This document shows positions 6,516 to 13,552 of a DNA stretch of 14,079 nt, piece after piece. Position 1 is the first letter of the stretch; every line of letters starts with the position of its first letter. This DNA is from JBBSHJ01 sp038253135 (lineage in GTDB: Bacteria > Actinomycetota > Actinomycetes > Mycobacteriales > QHCD01), in assembly GCA_038253135.1 (NCBI GenBank), contig JBBSHJ010000088.1, positions 1 to 14,079 of the forward strand, given 5' to 3'. Made by a program: the position numbers and the translations under genes. The notes under the pieces were generated by a model. That model ran no database searches. It saw only the letters and a list, made by a program, of their open reading frames with translations, and was not told the DNA's origin.

Positions 6516-7052
6516 ATGGACAGGGGACCTGCCGGGAGATCTGCGAGCGACGACGCGGACGACGAGTTCGCGAGTTTCGTGCGCTCGCGCAGCGCTGCCC
6601 TGCACCGTACGGCGTACCTGCTGACGGGTGATCGGGACGGCGCGCAGGACGTCGTGCAGACGGCGTTGACGCGGCTCTACCTCGTCTGGTCCAAGCGGGG
6701 GTTGTGGGACAACCGCGACGCCTACGCACGGAAGGTCGTGACCAACGTGGTGCTGTCCGCCAGCAGCCGGCGGTGGACCGGGGAGCGACCGACCGAGCAC
6801 CTGCCCGAACCGGCGCCGACCAGAGCCTCGGACGGGACGAGCACGCTCGCGGACCGGGATGCGCTGCGGCGGGCCCTGCTGGCCCTCCCGGTGCGCCAGC
6901 GCACGGCCGTCGTTCTGAGGCACTACACCGACCTGTCCGAGGCGGATGCGGCGGCGGCGATGGGTTGCCCGCTCGGCACGCTGAAGAGCCTCACCGCACG
7001 CGGGCTCGCCACGCTGCGCAAGGAGCTCGAGGAGGTATCCGGTGAGGTTTGA
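6516..7052 (+). CDS. SigE family RNA polymerase sigma factor (sigma-70 region 2 / region 4)
   Basis: The 178-residue product matches the actinobacterial SigE-family sigma-70 factors (TIGR02983 type). Region 2 runs from FASFVRSRSAALHRTAYLLTGD to DVVQTALTRLYLVW (residues 18-58), binding core polymerase and the -10 element. A variable linker (about 85-110) is followed by region 4, LPVRQRTAVVLRHYTDLSEADAAAAMGCPLGTLKSLTARGLATLRKEL (124-171), a helix-turn-helix for the -35 element. I prefer the ATG at 6516, which has GAGGTG at 6507-6512 just upstream; a GTG at 6480 would add 12 residues but has no ribosome site. The following membrane protein gene overlaps it by 11 nt, suggesting translational coupling. 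Target promoters are unknown. Confidence 0.9.
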   Translation: MDRGPAGRSASDDADDEFASFVRSRSAALHRTAYLLTGDRDGAQDVVQTALTRLYLVWSKRGLWDNRDAYARKVVTNVVLSASSRRWTGERPTEHLPEPAPTRASDGTSTLADRDALRRALLALPVRQRTAVVLRHYTDLSEADAAAAMGCPLGTLKSLTARGLATLRKELEEVSGEV

Positions 7053-7791
7053 GGACCGGCTGCAGGAGCGGCTGCGCGACCTGGCCGGGTCCGCAGAGCC
7101 GTGGGACGACCCGATCCCGGTCGTGCTCGAACGCGCCGCTGCGCAGCGCCGCGCGAGCGCCGCACCGCACCGGCGCTGGCGCAACCGGCGCGGTGTCCGG
7201 CCGATCGTGCGGGTGGCCGCGAGCATCCTGCTCATCGCCGCGCTCGGCGCCGGTCTCGGTGCCGGCATCTGGCAGCTGGGCAGGTCGACGACGAATTCGT
7301 CCAGCCCGCACAAGGGCGCGGGCGGAGCCGCACGCGGCGCGGCACCGGCCAGCGCCGGCGGTGCAACGGCATCGCGGTCCGCGACCGCGGGAGGAGCCCC
7401 CCTACCTGGCCCCAATTGCCTTCCGCCAGCCGTTTCGTCGGGACCAGGCTCGGGTACGGCGATCCTCGCGGTCCGCGTGCAACGCTCCGCATCGGGCCGG
7501 ATCACCGGAGTCCGGCCCGTGCTGCATGCGGGACGCCCGGCCATCACCTCCACCGGCCCGATCCGGGTAATTCTGCTCGCCGGCACGCAGGTCGTCGGAT
7601 CGAAAACGAGGACCGTGCCGCGGGCGAGGTCCCTGTTGCCCGTCGTACCGCTCCCGTCGAGCAACTGCACCGCCCGCCCGGCAGCGGTTCCCGCCGGTGC
7701 CTACACGGTGGTCGTCTCGATCGGCTACCGCACCGGCGCAGGCACCACGGGCACGCTGGTCAGCAGGCCGGTGCCCATCACGGTCCGGTAA
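7042..7791 (+). CDS. Single-pass membrane protein, candidate anti-sigma factor
   Basis: The 249-residue protein starts at GTG 7042 inside the end of the sigma gene. Residues 1-57 are charged and likely cytoplasmic (FEDRLQERLRDLAG, then an Arg-rich stretch before the membrane). One membrane segment follows (about 58-78, VAASILLIAALGAGLGAGIW). A Ser/Ala/Gly-rich linker (81-120) leads to a presumed external domain with two cysteines (PNCLPP and SNCTARP), which could form a disulfide. There is no HxxxCxxC zinc anti-sigma motif. Overlap with a sigma gene and the inside-membrane-outside layout suggest it controls that sigma factor, as is usual for such pairs; this is inference from context. I do not recognise the external domain. 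Confidence 0.72.
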   Translation: MRFEDRLQERLRDLAGSAEPWDDPIPVVLERAAAQRRASAAPHRRWRNRRGVRPIVRVAASILLIAALGAGLGAGIWQLGRSTTNSSSPHKGAGGAARGAAPASAGGATASRSATAGGAPLPGPNCLPPAVSSGPGSGTAILAVRVQRSASGRITGVRPVLHAGRPAITSTGPIRVILLAGTQVVGSKTRTVPRARSLLPVVPLPSSNCTARPAAVPAGAYTVVVSIGYRTGAGTTGTLVSRPVPITVR

Positions 7792-7855
7792 CTCCCGAAA
7801 CCCCTTCGCCGGTCCATCCGGTCATGCCAGCGAGACCGTCAGAAGGGAAGCCGTC

Positions 7856-8785
7856 ATGGCCGGATCGCGCACCCCTCGCCCGCACCGCCGATCGCGGATC
7901 CTGATCGCCGTCCTGGCCGCCGCCCTGCTGGCCGTGGCCGGCTGCAGCAGCCGGTCGAGCAAGGCGTCGAACAGCCCAGGAGGTAACCGGGCCGTTGGCG
8001 CCGCCGCGGGCGCCGCACCGAAGGCGTCGGGTCGCTCGCACGCCTCGAGTGCCCCGGACTCGGCGGGTGGCGCCCTGACGGCCAAGACGCCGCTGCAGCA
8101 GCGCGACATCATCCGGACCGCGACGGTGAGCCTGCGCACGACGGCGGTCGACCGGAGCGCCAACACCATCGTCGGGCTGGCGGAACCGGCCGGCGGCCGC
8201 GTCGACGGCGACGACCGGTCCAGCAGCGGCAAGAAGCGCACCGCGACGCTGATCCTGCGCATCCCGCCGGACACGCTGAATCGGATCATCGCCAAGGTCG
8301 ACACTCTGGGCACGGAGACCAGCCGATCGGTGCGCGGTGAGGATGTCACGGCGTCGAAGGCCGACATCGCCGCGCGGACGCAGGCGCTGCAGGTCAGCGT
8401 GATGCGGCTGCGCGGATTCCTCTCCCACTCGGGCGGCATCAAGGACCTGGTCTCGCTGGAGAATCAGCTCACCGAGCGCGAATCCGAGCTCGAGTCGATG
8501 CAGGGCCAGCAGCGGGCGCTCGCCGACCAGATCGGCCTGGCCACCTTGACCGTGCAGGTTTACGCGACGCCGGCGCCGGTGCCGGCCAAGCCGCGACCGA
8601 AGACGGCAGGGATCGGCTCGGCGTTCGTATCCGGCTGGCACGCGCTGGTGTCGACCGCGCGGTGGGTCGTCAAGATCATCGGCTACTCCCTGCCCATCAC
8701 CGCCGCACTCGTCCTGATCGCCGGAATCGCCCTGAGCCTGTGGCGCCGGCACCGCCGCCCGCCGAAGCCCGCCCGCGCGTCGTGA
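7856..8785 (+). CDS. DUF4349 domain-containing lipoprotein
   Basis: This 309-residue protein has a basic N-terminus, a hydrophobic signal and lipobox LAVAGC (Cys30), so it should be exported and lipid-anchored. After a Ser/Ala/Gly-rich linker (31-78), the DUF4349 domain runs from RDIIRTATVSLRT (83-95) through a helical, probably coiled-coil segment (about 168-225, KADIAARTQAL, LENQLTERESELESMQGQQRAL) to ATLTVQVYATP (229-239). A membrane segment near 277-296 and a basic RRHRR tail follow, so it may be anchored at both ends. A clear Shine-Dalgarno AAGGGA (7843-7848) lies 7 nt before the ATG. DUF4349 has no firm function. Position behind the sigma/anti-sigma pair suggests it is a member or target of that regulon. 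Confidence 0.9.
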   Translation: MAGSRTPRPHRRSRILIAVLAAALLAVAGCSSRSSKASNSPGGNRAVGAAAGAAPKASGRSHASSAPDSAGGALTAKTPLQQRDIIRTATVSLRTTAVDRSANTIVGLAEPAGGRVDGDDRSSSGKKRTATLILRIPPDTLNRIIAKVDTLGTETSRSVRGEDVTASKADIAARTQALQVSVMRLRGFLSHSGGIKDLVSLENQLTERESELESMQGQQRALADQIGLATLTVQVYATPAPVPAKPRPKTAGIGSAFVSGWHALVSTARWVVKIIGYSLPITAALVLIAGIALSLWRRHRRPPKPARAS

Positions 8786-8825
8786 GGCCCGCTACTGCAT
8801 CAGGACGGCGATTTCGCGGTCTCGC

Positions 8826-10133
8826 CTAATCGTCACGACTGTCGCGGAATGAGCTCAGCTCGTCCGGGGCGAGGTGCCGGGGCGTGCGCCGCAGCGCCGT
8901 GCTCGCGGCATCGCCCTGCGTGAGCTGCTCCGGCACCTCGGGAAGGATACTGGCGAAATACGATCGCGACGCCTCCGTCGTACCGATATCGCGTCCCGCC
9001 TTTTCCGAAAGGAACCAGCGGTGCTCCAGGATCTCGTGGAAGACCTCGGCCGGCGCCAGGCGATCGCGCAGGGAGGGCGGAATGGACGCCACGATGGGGT
9101 CATAGACCTCGGTGAGCCAGCGGTTGGCCGCGACGGTCTCGGGCACGGGCCGGCCCTCGCGCTGTTCCAGCCAGCCGCGGAAGCTGGCGATGTCCGACCA
9201 GAGCCGGCGGGCCTGGTTCTCCCCGACATCAAGGCCGGTGCGCATGAAGAGCTGCCGCCGGTAATGGCCCGGCTCCGCGACCCGGGTCCGCAGCTTCAAC
9301 CGGCTGGTGCCGTCCTCGTCGGCTACGATCTCGACCTCGTCGGCGTCGAACCCGAGCTCGTTCAGCCGGCGTAGCCGCAGGCCGATCCGGTAGCGCTGGT
9401 CCGTCGGCGAGAGCGTCTCCTCACGGGTCAGCTCCCCCCAGAGCGCACGGTAACGGCGGACCACCTCATCGGCGATCTCGATCGGATCGAGGCCCTGGGG
9501 CAGCAGCGCCGCCGCCTCGAGGTCGAAGAGCTCACCAGCAACCCGCTCGCGGGCCAGGTCGACGTCGTACTCCCGCTGCCCGTCGGTCAGCTTCGCGTGT
9601 CGCTCGGTCGTCTCCGCGTCGACGAAGTAGGCGGCCAGCGCTCCCGCGTCGAGCCGGAAGAGGGTGTTGGACAGTGAGCAATCGCCCCAGAAGAAGCCGG
9701 CGATGTGCAGCCGCACGATCAGCTCGACGAGCGCGTCGATGAGCTGCTCCCAGTTGAACCGGCCGCGCGGATTGGAGAAGAGAGCCCGGTACGACGTGGA
9801 GAACTCGAGCAATTCGGTCACCAGGATGGCGTCGAGGTCCGCGCTGCGATCGACCACCACACCGACCACGTCGACGACCGGCAGGCCGATCTCCTTCAGC
9901 TCGCGCAGCAGGCGGTACTCCCGCCGGGCGAGATCCTCATTGATCTCCTTGAGCGCGTAGACCAGGCCCCCGTCGGTGGCGAAACGGACCACGTGCCGCG
10001 AGATCCCGCGCTGGCGCACCTCCACCATGCGATCATCGACCCACTCCACCAGCGGCCGGCGCCACGGCAGCGTGAGCAGCCCGGTCGCCGTGTCCGCAGG
10101 TGGGTTGAAGACGAAACGCACGGGGCCGATCAT
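8826..10133 (-). CDS. DUF4032 domain protein with kinase-like (LPS-kinase/RIO-type) N-terminal domain
   Basis: The 435-residue product matches actinobacterial DUF4032 proteins. The N-terminal half is kinase-like: RGISRHVVRF (42-51), VYALKEIN with Lys62, a catalytic-loop-like HIAGFFWGDCSLSNTLFR (143-160; Asp151, Asn156) and YFVDAETTE (169-177; Asp172) in the metal-binding DFG position. The DUF4032 half follows (roughly 240-410), including GHYRRQLFMRTGLDVGENQARRLWSDIASFRGWLE and an HRWFLSEKAGRDIG segment near the C-terminus. Substrate is unknown. I chose the ATG at 10133 since family members begin close to this point (LLTLPW...PLVEW); the open frame extends upstream only through low-complexity repeat DNA. 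It ends convergently with the DUF4349 gene, 40 nt apart. Confidence 0.85.
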   Translation of the reverse strand: MIGPVRFVFNPPADTATGLLTLPWRRPLVEWVDDRMVEVRQRGISRHVVRFATDGGLVYALKEINEDLARREYRLLRELKEIGLPVVDVVGVVVDRSADLDAILVTELLEFSTSYRALFSNPRGRFNWEQLIDALVELIVRLHIAGFFWGDCSLSNTLFRLDAGALAAYFVDAETTERHAKLTDGQREYDVDLARERVAGELFDLEAAALLPQGLDPIEIADEVVRRYRALWGELTREETLSPTDQRYRIGLRLRRLNELGFDADEVEIVADEDGTSRLKLRTRVAEPGHYRRQLFMRTGLDVGENQARRLWSDIASFRGWLEQREGRPVPETVAANRWLTEVYDPIVASIPPSLRDRLAPAEVFHEILEHRWFLSEKAGRDIGTTEASRSYFASILPEVPEQLTQGDAASTALRRTPRHLAPDELSSFRDSRDD

Positions 10134-10191
10134 GCCGCATCGCCCGACGCCGGTGACGATGCCGCCGGCGAGCGCGGCGTCGTACCGTCGC

Positions 10192-10342
10192 CACCCGCAA
10201 CCACCCGCGCCGCCGCCGGTCTCCCCACCCCGACCGCCCGCGCCGCCGCCGGTCTCCCCACCCCTAACCACCCGCGCCGCCGCCAGTCTCCCCACCCCCG
10301 ACCACCGCGTCGCCGCCCGTCTCCCCACCCCCGACCACCGCG
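10192..10342. repeat. 33/34-bp GC-rich tandem array
   Basis: Units beginning GTCTCCCCACC start at 10220, 10253, 10287 and 10320, with lengths of 33, 34 and 33 nt. A partial unit lies to the left, from about 10192. Units share GTCTCCCCACCCC, ACC and CCGCGCCGCCGCC blocks but differ at several sites. One strand is strongly C-rich. The last unit runs directly into the left arm of the 60-bp palindrome. Confidence 0.75.
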
Positions 10343-10402
10343 ACTTGCCGCCTTCTTCCGTCCTAGAAAATCGATTTCCGGAGACGGGAGAAGGCGGCAA
10401 GT
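10343..10402. repeat. 60-bp near-perfect palindrome (element copy 1)
   Basis: ACTTGCCGCCTTCTTCCGTC (10343-10362) is the reverse complement of 10383-10402 with a single mismatch out of 20, which would be a G-U pair in one strand's RNA. The 20-nt centre contains the palindrome AAATCGATTT. It lies 145 nt before the nuclease-like gene. A related copy occurs after that gene. Confidence 0.85.
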
Positions 10403-10476
10403 GGCGGGGTGAGGAACACGGGGCCGGACGTCGCAGACAGCGACACGGTCGGGACGGTCGAACGTCTGTACGACGT

Positions 10477-10512
10477 CGGATTCGACCATCCACATACATT
10501 CGTCCGAATCCG
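10477..10512 (+). promoter_or_regulatory. Promoter and nested inverted repeats before the nuclease-like gene
   Basis: CGGATTCG (10477-10484) and CGAATCCG (10505-10512) form a perfect 8-bp inverted repeat; ATTCG-TC-CGAAT (10498-10509) is nested inside. TACATT (10495-10500) fits a TAnnnT -10 box and overlaps the inner repeat. A repressor bound there would block the promoter. No -35 is clear. Confidence 0.4.
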
Positions 10513-10547
10513 CCGAGGCCCGGCTCGCCCGGTCACGCTTTCAGGCC

Positions 10548-11489
10548 ATGGACTCTCGAACAACTTCGACCCGGCGCGGCGACGCCGCCGCTGCAGCGCT
10601 CGAGGCGGACAGCGGACTGATCCACCGAAGCCGCGCCCGGCGGCGCGGATTGAGCGATGACGACATCAGCAATCTGATTCGACGGGGTCGATGGGTCCGG
10701 CTGCAGCCGGGCATCTACGCGCCGCGCCCGACCCCACTGGTCCGCGCCCGGGGGGCGGTTGCGGCCGCACGGGGACCGGCCACCGCCAGCCACGCCACCG
10801 CAGCCCGCGTGCACGAAATTCCGATACTCACCGACCAGGAGACCGTGACGGATCCCTCCATCGAGCACATAACCGTGGACCGCGACCCTCGCGTGATCAA
10901 CCGCAGCCTGCTTCGGATTCACACCCGGCAGCTCAGCCCCGATGAGCGCTGCCACATCGGCGGCGTACCGCTGACCACACCGGCACGAACCGTCGCGGAC
11001 CTGCTCATGAGCGCTCCCGACGCGCTCGGCCTGTGGGCGGCCGAGCGTTGTCTCGCCATGGCGATGGCGACCACGGACCAGATCGTGGCCGCGCTCGGGC
11101 GGGCTGGGCGCGTGCCGGGGATCCGGGCCGCCCGGGCACGGTTCGCGCAGGCACAGCCGCGGAGCGAATCGCCATTCGAGACCATGACGCGACTCGTGAT
11201 CGTCGATGCTGGACTCCCCGAGCCGCGGGTGCAGGTCCCGATCTGCGATTCCGTCACGGGCGAGGTGTGGTTCCGGATCGACATGGGCTATCCCGAACTC
11301 CGGCTCGGCATAGAGTGCGACGGCAAGTCGACCCACACGCCACCGCCCGCCGTCTATCGCGATCGTCGTCGCCAGAATCACCTGCAGCTATTGGGTTGGA
11401 CGCTCATTCGCGTGACGTGGTACGACGTCATGCAGCGACCGTCGTACGTGGTCTGGCTCATCCGCCAAGCGCTGGCCGACGCCGCCTGA
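10548..11489 (+). CDS. AbiEi-like antitoxin-domain protein fused to a DUF559/VSR-type endonuclease-like domain
   Basis: The 313-residue protein has two parts. Residues 20-90 (GLIHRSRARRRGLSDDDISNLIRRGRWVRLQPGIYAPR...) resemble the winged-helix N-terminal domain of AbiEi-type antitoxins. Residues 140-200 resemble the linking region (GVPLTTPARTVADLL). Residues 205-295 resemble the restriction-endonuclease-like DUF559 fold: SPFETMTRLVIVDAGLPEP, then Asp245 in FRIDMGYPE, Glu256 and Lys260 in IECDGK, and RDRRRQNHLQLLGWTLIRVT. The D...ExxxK-like spacing is compatible with a PD-(D/E)xK nuclease. Such proteins are common in actinomycetes with no proven role. No AbiEii toxin gene lies next to it. There is no strong Shine-Dalgarno before the ATG. 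Palindromic elements stand on both sides. Confidence 0.8.
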   Translation: MDSRTTSTRRGDAAAAALEADSGLIHRSRARRRGLSDDDISNLIRRGRWVRLQPGIYAPRPTPLVRARGAVAAARGPATASHATAARVHEIPILTDQETVTDPSIEHITVDRDPRVINRSLLRIHTRQLSPDERCHIGGVPLTTPARTVADLLMSAPDALGLWAAERCLAMAMATTDQIVAALGRAGRVPGIRAARARFAQAQPRSESPFETMTRLVIVDAGLPEPRVQVPICDSVTGEVWFRIDMGYPELRLGIECDGKSTHTPPPAVYRDRRRQNHLQLLGWTLIRVTWYDVMQRPSYVVWLIRQALADAA

Positions 11490-11531
11490 GCGCCGCGCGT
11501 GCTCTCCTTCCGCAAGCTCCCGCCAAACTGC

Positions 11532-11590
11532 ACCTGCCGCCTCTTCCGTCGCGGGATATCGATTACTCCATACGGAAGGGGGCGGCAAGT
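11532..11590. repeat. 59-bp palindrome (element copy 2)
   Basis: ACCTGCCGCCTCTTCCGT (11532-11549) pairs imperfectly with ACGGAAGGGGGCGGCAAGT (11572-11590). The spacing and the central ATCGATT are as in the element at 10343-10402, and the last ten bases GGCGGCAAGT are identical. Aligned with one gap, about three quarters of positions agree. It lies 42 nt after the stop of the nuclease-like gene and may also serve as its terminator. Confidence 0.75.
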
Positions 11591-11654
11591 CGCACGGCCC
11601 GAGGCCAATGGCTGGAGCAAGCTCGAGGGTGCCGAGCGGATGGCCGGGTATGAC

Positions 11655-11690
11655 GAAGGGGCGGGCCCGCGTGCGCGGACCCGCCCCTTC
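11655..11690 (-). terminator. Strong hairpin terminator downstream of groEL
   Basis: GAAGGGGCGGGCCCGC (11655-11670) pairs with GCGGACCCGCCCCTTC (11675-11690) with one mismatch and a 4-nt loop. It starts 31 nt after the groEL stop. On the minus strand the stem is followed by GTCATACC, with no long T-tract, as is common in actinomycetes. It may act for both convergent genes. Confidence 0.75.
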
Positions 11691-11720
11691 TGCGTTGTGC
11701 GTCGTGCTAGCCGGACCTGA

Positions 11721-13343
11721 TCAGAAGTCCCTTCCGCCGCCGTCGGGAGCGGCCGGAGCCTTGTCCTTCTCCGGCTTGTCGACGACGACGGCCTCCGTGG
11801 TGAGGAAGAGGCCGGCGATCGACGCGGCGTTCTGCAGCGCCGAGCGCACGACCTTCGTCGGGTCGGGAACGCCCGCGGCGAGCATGTCGCCGTACTCACC
11901 GGTCGCGGCGTTGAGGCCGTGGCCGACGGGCAGATTGCGCACCTTCTCCGCGACCACACCGCCTTCGAGGCCGGCGTTGATGGCGATCTGCTTCAGCGGC
12001 CATTCGAGCGCGATTCTGACGATGTTGGCACCGGTGGCCTCATCGCCCACGAGCTCGAGCTTCTCGAAGGCCTCCTTGCCGGCCTGCAGCAGGGCGACGC
12101 CGCCACCGGCGACGATGCCCTCCTCGACCGACGCCTTGGCGGCGCGCACGGAGTCCTCGATACGGTGCTTGCGCTCCTTGAGCTCGACCTCGGTCGCCGC
12201 GCCCACCTTGATCACGGCGACGCCGCCGGCGAGTTTGGCGAGGCGCTCCTGCAGCTTCTCCTTGTCGTAGTCGGAGTCGCTGTCCTCGATCTCCTGTCGG
12301 ATCTGGTTGACCCGGCCCTGGATCTGGTCGGCATCACCGGAGCCGTCGACGATGGTGGTCTCGTCCTTGGTGACCGTGACCTTGCGGGCCCGGCCGAGCA
12401 GGTCGAGGCCGGCGTTCTCGAGCTTGAGGCCGACGTCCTCGCTGATGACCTGGCCACCGGTCAGGATGGCCATGTCGCCCAGCATCGCCTTGCGGCGGTC
12501 GCCGAAGCCGGGAGCCTTGACGGCGACCGACTTGAAGGTGCCCCGGATCTTGTTGACGACGAGCGTGGCCAGGGCCTCGCCCTCGACGTCCTCGGAGATG
12601 ACCGCGAGCGGCTTGCCCGACTGCATGACCTTCTCAAGGAGCGGGAGCAGGTCCTTCACCGTGCTGATCTTGGAGTCCATGATCAGCACGTAAGGGTCGT
12701 CGAGCTCCGCTTCCATCCGCTCGGTGTCCGTGGCGAAGTACGGCGAGATGTAGCCCTTGTCGAAGCGCATGCCCTCGGTGAGCTCGAGCTCGAGGCCGAA
12801 CGTGTTGCTCTCCTCGACGGTGATGACGCCTTCCTTGCCGACCTTGTCCATCGCCTCGGCGATGATCTCGCCGACGTTGACGTCACCGCCGGCCGAGATC
12901 GCCGCGACATCGGCGATCTGTTCCTTGGTCTCGACGTCCTTCGAGGCGCCCGCGAGCTTCTCGATCACGGCCTCGACGGCCTGCTCGATGCCCCGCTTCA
13001 ACGCGATCGGGTTGGCGCCGGCGGCGACGTTGCGCAGACCCTCGCGCACGAGCGCCTGGGCGAGCACGGTCGCGGTCGTGGTGCCGTCGCCGACGACGTC
13101 GTCGGTCTTCTTGGGGACTTCCTTGACCAGCTCGGCGCCGACCTTCTCGTACGGGTCTTCGAGCTCGATCTCCTTGGCGACGCTGACACCATCGTTGGTG
13201 ATGGTCGGCGCGCCCCACTTCTTGTCAAGTACGACGTTGCGGCCCTTGGGGCCGAGCGTCACCTTCACGGCGTCGGCGAGGATGTTCATGCCGCGCTCAA
13301 GACCGCGACGAGCTTCCTCGTCGAACACGATCATCTTGGCCAT
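11721..13343 (-). CDS. groL: Chaperonin GroEL (Hsp60), without adjacent groES
   Basis: GroEL forms the double-ring ATP-driven folding chamber in the cytoplasm, capped by GroES. The 540-residue length is normal. Clear signatures are AKMIVFDEEARRGLERGMNILADAVKVTLGPKGRNVVLDKKWG at the N-terminus, the nucleotide-binding GDGTTTATVLAQ (85-96), AISAGGDVNVGEIIAEAMDKVG, EGMRFDKGYISPYF and the catalytic-Asp segment KHRIEDSVRAAKASVEEGIVAGGG. The C-terminus is PAAPDGGGRDF, so it has neither the usual GGM repeats nor the GGMDF end, replacing Met with Arg. The start at 13343 is backed by a GGAGG Shine-Dalgarno (13354-13358) 10 nt upstream. No groES lies in the window, as for the second, solo groEL of many actinomycetes. 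Two CIRCE operators precede it. Confidence 0.96.
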   Translation of the reverse strand: MAKMIVFDEEARRGLERGMNILADAVKVTLGPKGRNVVLDKKWGAPTITNDGVSVAKEIELEDPYEKVGAELVKEVPKKTDDVVGDGTTTATVLAQALVREGLRNVAAGANPIALKRGIEQAVEAVIEKLAGASKDVETKEQIADVAAISAGGDVNVGEIIAEAMDKVGKEGVITVEESNTFGLELELTEGMRFDKGYISPYFATDTERMEAELDDPYVLIMDSKISTVKDLLPLLEKVMQSGKPLAVISEDVEGEALATLVVNKIRGTFKSVAVKAPGFGDRRKAMLGDMAILTGGQVISEDVGLKLENAGLDLLGRARKVTVTKDETTIVDGSGDADQIQGRVNQIRQEIEDSDSDYDKEKLQERLAKLAGGVAVIKVGAATEVELKERKHRIEDSVRAAKASVEEGIVAGGGVALLQAGKEAFEKLELVGDEATGANIVRIALEWPLKQIAINAGLEGGVVAEKVRNLPVGHGLNAATGEYGDMLAAGVPDPTKVVRSALQNAASIAGLFLTTEAVVVDKPEKDKAPAAPDGGGRDF

Positions 13344-13491
13344 GCGGTGCTTGCCTCCGATGTTGGCTGACTGGATTGGGGTGCCGCGCTCGGCCGGGCG
13401 ATGCCCGCGACGGACGGGCTGCCGCTCGCACCCTCGTGCCGAGGCACGGCGTACGACGTCGGGGCCCTCATCGAGTTTCCGACCCACGCTG

Positions 13492-13518
13492 CTGGCACTC
13501 AGGATACCCGAGTGCCAA
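13492..13518 (-). promoter_or_regulatory. CIRCE operator, proximal copy (HrcA site)
   Basis: CTGGCACTC-N9-GAGTGCCAA fits the CIRCE consensus TTAGCACTC-N9-GAGTGCTAA with GCACTC/GAGTGC intact and 9-nt spacing. It covers the region where transcription from the predicted groEL promoter would start, so HrcA would block initiation. Confidence 0.85.
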
Positions 13519-13523
13519 CGCCA

Positions 13524-13552
13524 GGTTTAGCACTCTCCCCCATCGAGTGCAA
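13524..13552 (-). promoter_or_regulatory. Predicted groEL promoter
   Basis: On the minus strand TTGCAC (13552-13547) is followed by 17 nt and then TAAACC (13529-13524), a plausible housekeeping -35/-10 pair. The whole promoter lies within the distal CIRCE. Expected start is near 13517, giving a leader of roughly 170 nt. Confidence 0.6.

Larger units (their letters stand above)
10134..10547. other. Divergent intergenic region rich in repeats
   Basis: The 414-bp gap between the DUF4032 gene (-) and the nuclease-like gene (+) contains a tandem array (10192-10342), a 60-bp palindrome (10343-10402) and a promoter-proximal inverted repeat (10477-10512). I see no gene in it. Open frames across it read as Arg/Gly/Pro repeats only. 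Confidence 0.7.

Noticed and set aside
6231..7670. A 479-codon minus-strand frame opposite the sigma/anti-sigma genes
   Set aside because: Antisense to two well-supported genes, with Arg/Pro/Ala-rich sequence typical of GC shadows.
10192..10342. CRISPR-like repeat array
   Set aside because: Units are directly adjacent with no unique spacers and no cas genes are present.
10134..10499. N-terminal extension of the DUF4032 protein
   Set aside because: The extra residues come from the tandem array and palindrome and look like Gly/Arg low complexity; family members start near the ATG at 10133.
11919..13370. A 483-codon open frame on the plus strand opposite groEL
   Set aside because: It is a shadow of groEL caused by high GC third positions; the product is an Asp/Leu/Gly-rich sequence without family features.
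13435..13448. CGTGCC-GA-GGCACG palindrome in the groEL leader
   Set aside because: Short, tight loop, and expected by chance in GC-rich DNA; no known regulator site matches.
13344..13487. N-terminal extension of GroEL to 13487
   Set aside because: GroEL begins MAKMIVFDEE at 13343 with a GGAGG site; the extension covers the leader region next to the CIRCE.
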